From assembly GCA_030770425.1 (NCBI GenBank), contig JASJFT010000019.1, positions 124,001 through 188,000 on the forward strand: a stretch of DNA of 64,000 nt. Direction: 5' to 3'. The notes beneath the pieces are model-generated. The model did no database searches, had not been told where the DNA came from, and saw nothing but the letters and a program-made list of their open reading frames with translations. The position numbers and the translations under genes are program-made. Positions 22,901-33,687 of the stretch are shown piece after piece; within the stretch, counting starts at the first letter, position 1, and each line of letters begins with the position of its first letter. Source of the stretch: Darksidea phi. Taxonomy: Eukaryota; Ascomycota; Dothideomycetes; Pleosporales; Lentitheciaceae.

Positions 22901-25036
22901 GAAAACGATGTAAATGTTAGCAGGAAAGACTCCGATGGAAACACACCACTACTCCTTGCCATCAGAGAATATCGCCAAGATATAGCGCTGGTATTGCTTC
23001 AGCAAACACAGGAGGATGATCTCAATTCGAGCGATGAGGACGGAATGACGCCACTTTCGTGGGCGGCGGAAACTGGAAAACATGCGGTAGTCAAGCGACT
23101 GCTCGGTGCAGGTACGGTGGAAATTGACATAAAAGACGCATGCGGATGGTCGCCGCTATGTCGGGCAGCACGAGAAGGGCACGGGGCGGTAGTCGAGCTG
23201 CTGCTCGAGACCGGCAAGGTCGACGTTGACTCCAAGGATCGGGATGGACGGACGCCGCTAAGGTGGGCAGTACAGAACGGACACGAGGCGGTAGTCAAGC
23301 TGTTGCTCGAGACCGGCAACGTCGACGTTAACTGTAAGGATCAGAACGGACAGACGCTTCTATTGTGCGCAGCACGAGAAGGGAACGAGGCGGTAGTCAA
23401 GCTGCTGCTCGAGACCGGCAAGTTCGACGTTGACTCCAAGGATCAGAATGGACGGACGCCGCTATGGTGGGCAGCACGAGAAGGGCACGAGGCAGTAGTC
23501 GAGCTGTTGCTCGAGACCGACAACGTCGACGTTAACTCCAAAGATCAGGATGGACGGACGCCGCTATGGTGGGCAGTACAGAACGGGCACAAGGCGGTAG
23601 TCAAGCTGCTACTCGAGACCGGCAACGTCGACGTTAACTCTAAGGATCAGAATGGACGGACGCCGCTATGGTGGGCAGCACAGAACGGGCACGAGGCAGT
23701 AGTCGAGCTCCTGCTCGAGACCGGCAGGGTTGATGTTAACTCTAAGGATGTGAACGGAGAGACGCCGCTATGGTGGGCAGCACAGAAAGGGTACGAGACG
23801 GTAGTTAAGCTACTGCTCGAGACCGGCAGGGTTGATGTTAACTCTAAGGATGTGAACGAAGAGACGCCGCTATGGTGCGCAGCACAGAACGGGCACGAGA
23901 CGGTAGTCAAGCTGCTACTCGAGACCGGCAACGTCGACGTTAACTCCAAGGATCAGGATGGACGGACGCCGCTATGGTGGGCAGTACAGAACGGGCACGA
24001 GACGGTAGTCAAGCTGCTGCTCGAGACCGGCAACGTCGACGTTAACTATGAGGATCAGGACGGATGGACGTCGCTATGGTGGGTAGCACAGAACGGGCGC
24101 GAGGCAGTAGTTAAGCTGCTGCTCGAGACCGGCAACGTCGACGTTAACTCCAAGGATCAGAATGGACGGACGCCGCTATGGTGGGCAGCACGAGAAGGGA
24201 ACGAGGCAGTAGTCGAGCTGCTGCTCGAGACCGGTAACGTCGACGTTAACTCTAAGGATCAGGATGGACGGACGCCGCTATGGTGGGCAGTACGGAACGG
24301 GCACGAGGCGGTAGTCAAGCTGCTGCTCGAGACCGGCAAGGTCGACGTTAACTGTAAGGATCGGAACGGACGGACGCCACTAGGGTGGATGGTGAAGAAG
24401 ACACCGTTTAGAATGGCGGGACGCAAAACCATAGTCAAGCTACTGCTTGAGTCAGGCAAGGTTGAGGTCGACTCGAAGGATAACTCTGGTCGGACGCCGC
24501 TGTCCTGGGCGGCAGAGAAGGGATCCGAAACTATAGTCAAGCTGCTGCTTGAGACGGGTAAAGTTGACATCGACTCAAAGGATAACTCTGGTAGGACCCC
24601 GCTATCATGGGCAAAAGAGATGCGTGAAAACTATGCCCTTCAAGACTACCAGATGCAACTAATGCTCCTTGAACAACAAAATAAGAAGCGATTGCTAATG
24701 GCTAGACAAGAGCAGGATGCTAGACAAGAGCAGGATAGGATACATTTCGAGGTCATGATTAAGCTGTTGCTTGAGAGAGGCAAGGTTGAGGTTGACTCGA
24801 AGGACAACTCTGGTCGGACGCCACTGTCCTGGGCGGCAGAGAAGGGATTCGAAACTGTGGTCAAGCTGCTGCTTGAGACGAGTAAGGTTGACGTCAACTC
24901 AAAGGATAACTCCGGTCGAACGCCACTATCCTGGGTCGTGAGTGGGATTAAGCAGTTGCAAGCAACGGAGAAGGAGTACGGCGCTGTGGTGAAGCTACTG
25001 TCTCGAGAAGACGGCGCAGAAAACCTAATCACTTGA
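19968..25036 (+). CDS. NLR: alpha/beta-hydrolase, NACHT, ankyrin repeats
   Basis: Exons 19968-19970 (start, tentative), 20020-20096, 20151-20394, 20442-20504, 20550-20873, 20924-21113, 21171-21224 and 21273-25036 join in frame to about 1572 residues. Residues ~27-290 are a lipase/serine-esterase-like fold with VAIHGIGAHPDDTWYKN and a nucleophile elbow AHCFGGLV (Cys where Ser is usual). The NACHT domain has Walker A GNPGAGKS (~367-374) and Walker B IFIDALDEC (~476-484). A helical linker follows, then at least 19 ankyrin repeats (~850-1560). This is the fungal NLR architecture tied to heterokaryon incompatibility and cell-death control: ligand sensing by repeats, oligomerisation by NACHT, output by the N-terminal enzyme. 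No stop or frameshift was seen although surrounding DNA is RIP-damaged. The first exon (ATG then a 49 bp intron with ACTAAC) is the weak point. Confidence 0.88.
23220..24365 (+). repeat. Near-identical 102 bp ankyrin-coding repeats
   Basis: About eleven consecutive units of 34 codons each. Long stretches such as GTAGTCAAGCTGCTGCTCGA, GACCGGCAACGTCGACGTTA and GATGGACGGACGCCGCTATG recur with few or no changes. Differences cluster at a handful of codons: Arg-Glu-Gly versus Gln-Asn-Gly, Ala versus Val after WW, and the residue before VDVNSKD. Units to the left (22865-23220) and right (24380-25000) are more diverged. Confidence 0.92.
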
Positions 25037-26073
25037 TCTGCATATGAATTGTTTCCTGGTATAATATTCTTTTATAGCATATGAAAGAACGCAAATTGCA
25101 TATTGTACGCATTTGCGGGTCCGTTGAAAACATTAATCCTAGCTATCGGTGCTAGCAAGTATACAGCAAGATGTGGCGCTGAGCTATACCGAAAAATCGC
25201 ATCAGAGAGAGAGAAATAGTGACACGAGAGCTGCGTAGAGAGAGATTCGAGTACGAAAAAAATGATTAATTATATTGGCTGTTTTGTATAGTATCAAGTG
25301 ATATTTAAGACCTTGCGTAAGGAGAAACAAGAGATTTGAATCTGGTGGTTCGTGCGCTGGCGCGAGGACCATGTGTGATCACGTGAACATCACGGAATCC
25401 GGGAGGTTTCCGTGACATACAGCACAAGAGTAGCCCGAGCCCACCGTGGTACCATAATTAGGTGACCTGTTCTAACTCCACTTTTGCGATGGGGCTGGGT
25501 GTGGCTGATTGCACGGCATATAAAGTGGCGGCGCAGTAAGGCTAACCCGCTGCATATCTATAAATATTTTTAATAATCTACTAGGTAGAATAGAAGAAAT
25601 ATTAATCTTGGAAATGCCTTTTCGTGTCACCTTTTTGGGTTATTCCGCGAGTTTGACGACGCGATGGCTGCTACTCATTCGGTAGAAGAAATATTAGAAT
25701 AAAAGATAGTAGAATCAGAAGTTTTACTATAGTTACTAAGGCTTAGTTAATAATATCTAGATATAATAAATACTTAGCCCCCGAGTATTATGTTGTTCAA
25801 AAGTGATTTGTACTGTAGTAACCACCACCAAGAGGGAGAGCGGATCTGGAGATATTCGGCTTGGATGAATGATGACTTTGAAGTAGCCCTTGTTGCTACT
25901 GGGTAGCGTCTGACCGGACTGTGGGGAATGCGCCAAGAGGGATCCCTAACTACGTTTTCGGACCATGATTCACTGCGAGAACGAAACGAGACTTATTTCC
26001 GTTGAAGAAGGCAAAAAAGAAAAAGGGCACAGGGACGTGAGCACAAGGTGATGCGACTCGATAGGCAACACAT
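25037..26073. other. Intergenic, AT-rich, with repeat copy 3
   Basis: No gene supported. AT-rich tracts lie at about 25040-25320 and 25550-25790. A short palindromic stretch TGTGATCACGTGAACATCAC lies at about 25374. Dispersed-repeat copy 3 is at 25611-25682. Confidence 0.5.
25611..25682 (+). repeat. Dispersed repeat, copy 3 (inverted)
   Basis: Same segment as copies 1 and 2 but on the opposite strand: it codes EMPFRVTFLGYSASL then TTRWLLLIR and a stop. It is shorter at its 5' end than the other two. With copy 2 it forms an inverted pair around 15.05-25.6 kb. Confidence 0.85.
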
Positions 26074-28210
26074 TCAAAGCCTAGCCCCCTTCTCACTTTC
26101 CACAATAGCGGCCAACGTTCCTTCGCCCACATCTTCTCCGTCATCCGCCTCAGTGACCCAGATTACTCTACCAGACTTGGGACTCCGCACTTCGAGCTCC
26201 ATCTTCATTTGCTGTACTACACATATCACATCGCCTTCTTTAACAAGGTCTCCCACGTCAATGAGGACTTCAACTAACTTTCCTGGGAAGGGGACGCTGA
26301 TGTGTGAAGAGTCAGAAAGGTTGGCGCGGCGATGATGCGAGGTCGCTGCTGAGGCGGTTGCAGATGTGCTTCTTAGTGTGATTGTGTAAGGTGTGCTTTG
26401 TCGATGATTGGATGTTGAAGATGTAGTGAACAGTATATCGCCAGATAGAGAGTTCGGAAAGTCATTGCGAAGGATGCGGGTTAGTTCAAGGTGATGTGGT
26501 GGTGGCGGTTGTTCAGTATTGTCCCGGGTGTTGTTTGGCGAGGCGAGAGTGATGGACCACGCGTCTCCTTTTCGGAGTAACGTATTTGCTGCAGCGAGTG
26601 CCGGTGTAAAGGATAACCTATTCATGTCTCCCTCGAAAGCAGTATTACGTGAAGCAAACGTTTTTTGGCCCAATGCGAGCAGCTCCGCCTGTTTATTTTC
26701 CAGCCACTGTGTCTCGCACTTTCCGCCCAAGAAATCCGGATGTGCTATAATGCCGCGCAAGATGTCAAGGTTCGTCGTCACGCCTGATATTTGCGTATCG
26801 TTGAGCGCTCTATGAGCTTTGGTGACGGCATCGGCCCAGGAAGATGCAGTGACGATGACCTTCGCTAAAAGGCTGTCGAATTCCGCAGATACAACTGGGT
26901 TGTGGCCGTTTACGAGGTGTGTATCCACGCGAATACCATTGCCAGATGGAAATTGGAATGAACTGATCTTTCCGATGGAAAGTGACCAATCGCTCTGCAC
27001 ATTCTCGGCCGTGATGCGGAGCTGTATGGAGTGTGATGGAGGTGGGTTTACCGGATCTCGAAACGTTTTCGGCAGCCCACAGTCATCAAGAGTTGCCCCT
27101 TGGGCCAGAAGGAGTTGCATTTTTACAACGTCGGTCATCGATATAGATTCGGTTATAGTATGCTCGACTTGGAGACGTGGGTTCACTTCAAGAAAGTAGT
27201 ATTCTTTCGTAGTGGGATTGATTAGGAATTCGAAGGTGCCGAGAGAGTAATATTGTATCTGGATTCCGGAATTAGAGAATGTGCCAGAAACTAAAGGACA
27301 CCTTCTTACATGTTTTGCCATCTTTAGCGCATCGTCGATGATCTTCGCAACTGCTTCCCTATCTGGAACCAAGCTCGGCGCGATCTCTACGACCTTCTGA
27401 TACCGTCTTTGAATACTGCATTCCCGTTCCCATAGGTGTGTCACGTTCCCTTTCCCATCTCCAACAATCTGCACTTCGACGTGCCGAAAGCCATCGACTG
27501 CGGCTCTCTCAGCGAAGAGCTGCCCCGATGGACTTTCTTCTACTGCACGCTTAACGGCTGATGCCAAAGCTTCTTCGTTTCGGATGAGACGAATGCCTCG
27601 GCCGCCGCCACCATCAACAGCCTTCACCATGATAGGGAAGCCAAATGTAGAGGCGAAAGTACGGACGACTTCGGGATCATTCGTGGGTGTTTGGAGGGCA
27701 GGGGATATGGGCACATTGCCTTGGTGAAATTGTCAACGGCGTGGTCGAGTTTGGATCTTATGGTTGTATACTCACAAATCTCTGCTAGTTGTCTTGCCTT
27801 CAACTTGTTCCCCGTGTTCGCCAAAATGCCCCATCCTGGTCCAACCACAATCGCGCCAGCCTCTTCCCACATCCTTTTTGCAAACACGTCAGACTCGGAC
27901 AAAAAGCCGTAGCCCGGATGCACTGCATCAACTTCGTGCTTTTTCACAAGATTGACAAGTGCATCAATGCTCATGAAAGTAGCTGCGGAAGGCAGCTCGA
28001 TAGCATGAGACGCTTTTAAGGCATGGGATGAGTCGCCCGAGACATATATGGCGTATGTTTTTATGTCGAGCTCGCGGGCTGAAGAAATTATACGGGTAGC
28101 TATTTCGCCTCTGCATTCAATGTTAATCATGGATAAAATGGTGAAGGGAGGAATAAGAACCTGTTAGCGACGAGCAGACATTCAATCGGCCTCTGCGGTG
28201 ATCGCAGCAT
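26074..28210 (-). CDS. Acyl-CoA carboxylase alpha (biotin carboxylase + BCCP)
   Basis: Four exons: 28210-28161, 28110-27776, 27719-27310 and 27258-26074, about 659 residues. The first short exon restores the conserved LLVANRGEIA start; its donor (GTTCTT) is unusual. The intron 27259-27309 is 51 bp with no stop, so a naive frame reads through it as 17 extra residues inside the ATP-grasp domain. Blocks: HPGYGFLSE, VKAVDGGGGRGIR, FLEVNPRLQVEHTITE, and a C-terminal biotinyl domain with QQMKME, target Lys ~617. Role: carboxylates biotin with ATP and bicarbonate for a partner carboxyltransferase, which is the divergent gene at 28614. Substrate is not certain: methylcrotonyl-, propionyl- or another acyl-CoA. 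Probably mitochondrial, though no clear presequence is visible. Confidence 0.9.
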
Positions 28211-28613
28211 CGTGCTTATTTCCAATCCTCAATAATATGGGCTCCGGATTGGAAACATGGGTTTTGGGCTGGACGGCTCGTTTAAATGACTCGCGGTTGC
28301 AAGGTAGGGTTTGAAAAAGTGCTAAATCAATAGCTGGGTCAAGTTCTGGACGACTTCTTATACCATATCGAGTATCAATTGAGCCTGTAAAGTGGTGTTC
28401 TATGAGATAGTAGAAGTTACTTTTTGCTGCAGGACGAAAGGGGTTTGGTGGCGGGGAGAGCTCAAAATGCCTCGGCTCACCCCAACTTCCCCGGGACTCT
28501 CTACTATAACTCATCCGATCGACGCGTGCGTGGATCAACATGTGAGCCGCTTCAGTATGCTCCATGCAAGGAGCCTCGTTTCTCTTCCCGTGGTTTCCAA
28601 CCCAGTTTAACGC
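28211..28613. promoter_or_regulatory. Bidirectional promoter of the carboxylase pair
   Basis: A 403 bp gap between divergent start codons of the two carboxylase subunits; co-regulation is expected. I see no site I can name with confidence. Confidence 0.6.
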
Positions 28614-30429
28614 ATGGCGGCCGACGACCACGCCTCTGCTCCTTCGAAGGACGTGCATACGTTATCGGAAACCGCAAAGGACCGCCTTGTCCAAGTCTCG
28701 AACCACGTCGCGCCCAACGCACCGAAGAAGCGCAGACGAAGGAGTGGCTCCAACTCTGAGTCTGAACTTCCCGCCGACTACTCCGACGTTCTCGGCCAAA
28801 TTGCGACACTCCGCAAGATCGCAGCAACGCCCGATCCGAACAACAGAGGATACGTGCGGCAGAAGCAAGCGGGCAAACTATGGGTGCGGGAAAGAGTGGA
28901 ACAGCTGCTTGACCCGGGAAGTTTCCAGGAAATTGGGAGTGTGAGCGGAACGGTCAAGTGGAAGCAGTTGAACGGGTTGAAGGAGGAGCCGCTAGAGTTT
29001 GTGCCGAGCAACAATGTACAAGGGTTTGGGAGGTTGAGAGGGAGAAAAATCGTGTTTACAGCAGATGATTTTTCGATAAGGGCGGGGCATGCTGATGGCG
29101 CATTGATAGATAAAACAGTATGTTGGCAACACAATCAGGGATATAATACTAACGATATCGCAGATATACATGGAGAAGCTTGCTATAGCACTGAAGATAC
29201 CGATCATCAAGCTCGTCGATGGATCATCAGGCGGAGGCTCGGTAACTACTATCCGCGCAACTGGGTTCTCCTATGTCCCACCACTACCGTCATTCTCCCA
29301 AGTCGTTGAACAGCTCAACATGGGCATACCCAACCTCGGCGCTGTATTAGGTCCGGCCATCGGTCTCGGGGCTGCACGGGTAGTAGCATGTCACTTCTCG
29401 GTCATGGCTGCTGATATCGGCTCCTTATTTAATGCCGGGCCCAATATCGTCAAGAGCGCTACTTTTGAAGAAGGGCTGTCATTTACTGATCTAGGAGGTC
29501 CGGCAATGCATTGCACGAATGGCACTATCGACAATCTGGCGCCAGATGAAGCAGGATGCTTCGAGCAGATGCGCACTGTTCTCAGCTACCTTCCTGATTG
29601 TGGTACCAAGCTACCTTCCACCATCGAGTGCGACGATCCCATAGATCGCGTGTCGGATTCTCTACGCTCTATTATTCCACGTGCGAGAAACAGAATGTAC
29701 AACCCCCGCAAAATAATCACGGAAGTCGTAGACCGGGGCACGTTTTTCGAAATCGGTGCGCTCTGGGGCACTACCGCTATCGTTGGTCTCGGGCGTCTTG
29801 ATGGCCGCTCTGTCGGCATCGTATCGTTGAACTGCGAAGTCAACGCTGGTGCTCTAGACGCTCTCGGTTCACAAAAGATAACTCGAATGCTCAAATTCCT
29901 GGACGTCTTTAACATCCCACTCGTACAGTTCGTGGACATTCCTGGATACGCGATTGGTACTGTGGCTGAGCGTACTGCGACAATGCGACATGGCGTTACT
30001 CTTGCGACAACCTACTACAGTACTACGATTCCAATCTTTTCCGTCATAGTCCGACGCGTCTATGGCGTAGCAGGCGGCGTTATGCTTGACTGTCGCGACC
30101 CTCGCATGCGTATTGCGTGGCCGTCCGGCATGTGGGGTTCACTGCCGCTCGAAGGCGGTATTGAAGTCGGCCACTCGTTCGAACTCAAACAGATTGAAAA
30201 GAACGAAGGTGAACAGAAGCGCAAAGAAAGGTACAAAGAGTTGGAAGACGAATACAGGCGGCTGATGAACCCTGTGCGGACGGCGAATCACTTTGGGATT
30301 GAAGAAATCATTGATCCGGCGTATACAAGAAGGGTATGCTGTGAGTGGGTAGGGCATGTGTATGAGAATCTGTTACCTGAGAGGATTATAGAGAGGGTCG
30401 CTGGGAAGATTAAGCCGGCTTTCGCATAG
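28614..30429 (+). CDS. Acyl-CoA carboxylase beta (carboxyltransferase)
   Basis: Two exons, 28614-29117 and 29164-30429, about 589 residues. The N-terminus has a basic KKRRRR patch and no obvious mitochondrial presequence. The N-terminal crotonase-fold half has FTADDFSIRAGHADGALI and LVDGSSGGGSV, and the C-terminal half has VDIPGYAIGTVAERTA and GVAGGVMLDCRDPRMRIAWP. It transfers CO2 from carboxybiotin to an acyl-CoA. The oxyanion-loop and HADG blocks resemble propionyl-CoA/bacterial acyl-CoA carboxylase beta chains more than fungal methylcrotonyl-CoA carboxylase beta as I remember it. Head-to-head with its alpha subunit. Confidence 0.88.
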
Positions 30430-31007
30430 AGGTGTCTCGTGTGGAGTTTGCTTAATTCAACCTACTGGCCGCCGCATATTTTCCACGTTTGGTCCTTGCT
30501 TGCACCTCGCATGTTCTCGCAACATTAGTCCCAAGTAAGGTAGTTTTCCGGCCCCCCACGCACAGCGCCCCCGATCACATGGCATCGTCCCTCCACGGCG
30601 GACTTTTGTGAAGTCCGAATGCTGAGTTAATGCAAGCATCACAAAAAATGGACGCTAAACATCGCTATGGCGCAATCTAGATGATCCTACTGGACCAACG
30701 TTTTCTCCCCATGTTTCAGCCTTCCGCTCTGTGATTGCAGAGGAGCGAGATCATCGTGAGTCTTGGCCCCATCTGCGCCTTCGCCAGTCGAAAGGATAGA
30801 TAGCTGAAGTTTGTGCGACTGGCCCGCGGCGGGCTTCGTAGGGTAGACCGGAGGTAGCAAAGCGGTCGCCTTTTCGTGATTAAACTGCGACAAAAATTAG
30901 TACAAAGCATATAACTGTACGCAATCCCTTCTGACACCCGCCAAGCATTAGCATCACAATTGGTTTCTTCTACTCATCCATTAACACATTTTACATTCAC
31001 TCTGACA
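30430..31007. other. Intergenic
   Basis: Nothing supported; presumed promoter of the GH26 gene at its right end. Confidence 0.45.
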
Positions 31008-32264
31008 ATGAAGTCTATTTTCTATGCGGCTGCGCTTGCAGCAATGACGGCTTCGCTCGGCAACGCTATCAGCATCCCGCCCACCACTCCCAACACAATA
31101 GCAAAGCGAGGTAAATCTCTGTTCCTAACTATGAAAGCCCCTACTGACAACTTATTAGCTACCTCAGATCTTGGCATACCAGCCTCTGGCATGTCTACCA
31201 ACTGTCTATCGATCGGCTTCCTCCCCTCCGAAGGCGATGCCAGCTCCCCGCTCTATAGCATGTTGCAGATCAACACCCGCTTAGGCGCGAAAGCTGGCGC
31301 ATACGGCTGGTACGCTCAAATCCGTGGTTCCACATTCGATGGTGAGCAACTCCTCGCTAGGAAAGAGGACATTGTCGCCTCTGGCGCAGTCTTCGTAGCG
31401 TCAGTAATGCCTTCTGTCAACTTCAATCAGATCACGCCAGGTGTGGCGAAGCAGGTCGCAGCCGTGATGAAGCAATTTACGGACGAAGGAGTGAAGGTGT
31501 GGTTAAGGTTCGCGCATGAGATGAACTGGTATGTGCAGGATGGGACGTACCACGGCACTTCGGCCGATTTCATAACTGCGTGGAAAATCATCTACGAGGC
31601 GAACTGCAAAGGCAACGATATGGTGAAGTGCTTCTGGAGTCCGAACCAAGCGAGCAGTATGAAAGATCTTGAACCGTGGTGGCCCGGTCCCGAGTTCGTC
31701 GACATCGTGGGTATTGACTGCTACCCAAGGGCTGGCGATAGCACGGCGGGAAATGCGTTGTTTTAACGCCTTTATGGGAGCTTTTACGACGCATTTTCGA
31801 AGCCGTACGATCTGCCTTTTGCTATTGGAGAGACGGGCGCAGGAACGGTGAAGCAGCTCGTTTCACAGGACCACAACAAGTATCCCAACTACGTCAGCAT
31901 GAGTTGGTTCGAGTTCGATAAAGAGGCGGACTTCCGCATCGTCATGGCAGATGACGCAACGCTGCAGAAAACAAAAGACATCTTGCTTTCGGGCAATGAT
32001 GGGTCCTGTAGAGGCGGCAGCGGTAGCGCGAACGCTACGCAGCCGGTAACGCTAAATCCGAATACGACAAAGATGCCGCAGGTTACGGGTACGATGATGC
32101 CAGAGGTCAAGCCTTCGCAGGTTGCGCAGTGTGACTGGGGGTAAGTGTTTCGAGATATGCGGAGTGTACTTGTGCTAACGGGGTGCAGATGCTCGGGCTG
32201 GGACTGTAGCGCTACGTCTCCGTGTCAGCAGCCACTAAGCTGTAAGGGGGGTCTCTGCAAGTAA
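31008..32264 (+). pseudogene. Secreted GH26 beta-mannanase with in-frame stop
   Basis: Exons 31008-31110, 31159-32140 and 32189-32264. The start gives a clean signal peptide (MKSIFYAAALAAMTASLGNA). The GH26 catalytic domain carries LRFAHEMNWY (acid/base Glu), CFWSPNQ, VDIVGIDCYP and AIGETGAG (nucleophile Glu). After a Thr/Pro linker, a third exon adds a Cys-rich tail (CDWGCSGWDCSATSPCQQ..CKGGLCK), probably a small binding module. A TAA at 31764-31766 interrupts the same frame between NALF and RLYGSFYDAF; there is no room for an intron and homology continues on both sides. CAA-to-TAA fits. The first intron (48 bp) is in-frame and stop-free. Everything else is intact, so the loss is recent, or there is read-through or a sequence error. 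Function if made: endo-beta-1,4-mannan hydrolysis. Confidence 0.88.
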
Positions 32265-33687
32265 GGAACTTGTAGCTATTGAGATGCTTGACACTTCTTT
32301 GTTGCATTCTTTTAATTAAGCCTTCTCTCTTCCTTCTATTCTAGACGCATATAGACAATTTCATTTCCTGCTATTCTTCTCCTTTCCACTATTTTTTTTC
32401 TTTTCGATTTTGTTCTTTTTGCACTGGAACTTTACAAATCAACCGTACCTTAAAACTCTTGCATGCAGCACTTCTTGGGTTAGAGGGTCGAGTCTACAAT
32501 TCGCGGAGCACATTTGTCAAACCTGAATGCGCCATAGGCTGCATACGAGACGCACAATTCGACCTCACCCATTCCATCCATCAAATCAATCAGACGAAGC
32601 GAAATCTTCTTGCACGACTCCTACACTGGACCTACAGATTCTGAGAGTCTGTCTTGTAAGACGGCACGGCTCGCAGGTGGGAGACTGTGGATCCTTCGAT
32701 TCGCCAGGTCTCAGCCCAATCCAAGGCGTCCGTCAGCGAACCGGTAAGCATGCAGCAGGCTGCACTTCAGCATATCTCGCCACACCTCAGAGAGCGGTCC
32801 GGGAAATAGGCGTAGTCGCTTTTGTACCCAAGCATTGATCGTGCTCCACTTCTAACAATGCGGGGAAGACTAAGGATGGAGTTTTTGGTTCGCTCTTTCA
32901 GACGCTAGCCTTCCTTCGCTCCTTCGATGCTCAGTTTATCCGGTTCGCTAAGCAATCCGTATCTGCAGCGGTCTCCGCGCACGCGACCCCAGCGGCCCGG
33001 ATGATGCACATAAAAGGTATAGTGTCTCCAAATTATATATATCCTTGGTATATGCTTGGCCGGTAGGATCAAATGCTTACGTTGAGGTAGGCCCGCCTAT
33101 TCGTGTGTCGGTTTCCGCATCCGTAGTACCGTCTTGGTATTTGCTCCTTCGACACTAATACCATAATTCTCGAATTAGCGTCTACGGAAATAACAGACTG
33201 TTTGAGACGAGGAGAAGAAGTCTCCCGTCTTGCTGCGTCATTTCAATGCTCCACAGCGTCGAAATCACGCGCTTGTAGACGACCACTTTTACCCGCATAC
33301 GGTTCGTGTGGCGAACAGCAACGCCATTGGCCGCTATTCATGTCCGCTGATATTGTGCCTAGGGCCAGGTTCAGCTGACATGCAGGCGTCAGTGTTACCA
33401 TGACACACTGACCTCTTTTACCTGGCGCAGATCCAAAGACGTCCGAATGGGCGGGTTGAATGCCTGGGCGTGTCCGGCTCGCAATTGATTGACCGGGCTA
33501 GCCCCCAGTTTTGCGGAGATGCTGGCGAGTTTATTAGAAGGCGAGCCCCGCCCGCGTGCGTGCATGTTTTGCATGCTTCGATTGATCCCCTGCCCCGGAC
33601 TTCTGTTGACGGGCGCGGATGGCCTTCTGCGACACTGCACACGATATCGATAACAACTACGATCCCTACTGAAGACAGCGAGCGATA
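32265..33687. other. 1.4 kb intergenic
   Basis: No gene supported. Small frames at 32459-32838 and 33395-33688 lack family signal. The right end should hold the transporter promoter. Confidence 0.45.

Noticed and set aside
22999..25032. Long minus-strand frames opposite the ankyrin repeats
   Set aside because: They are antisense shadows produced by codon periodicity in the repeats; the plus strand has clear ankyrin motifs.
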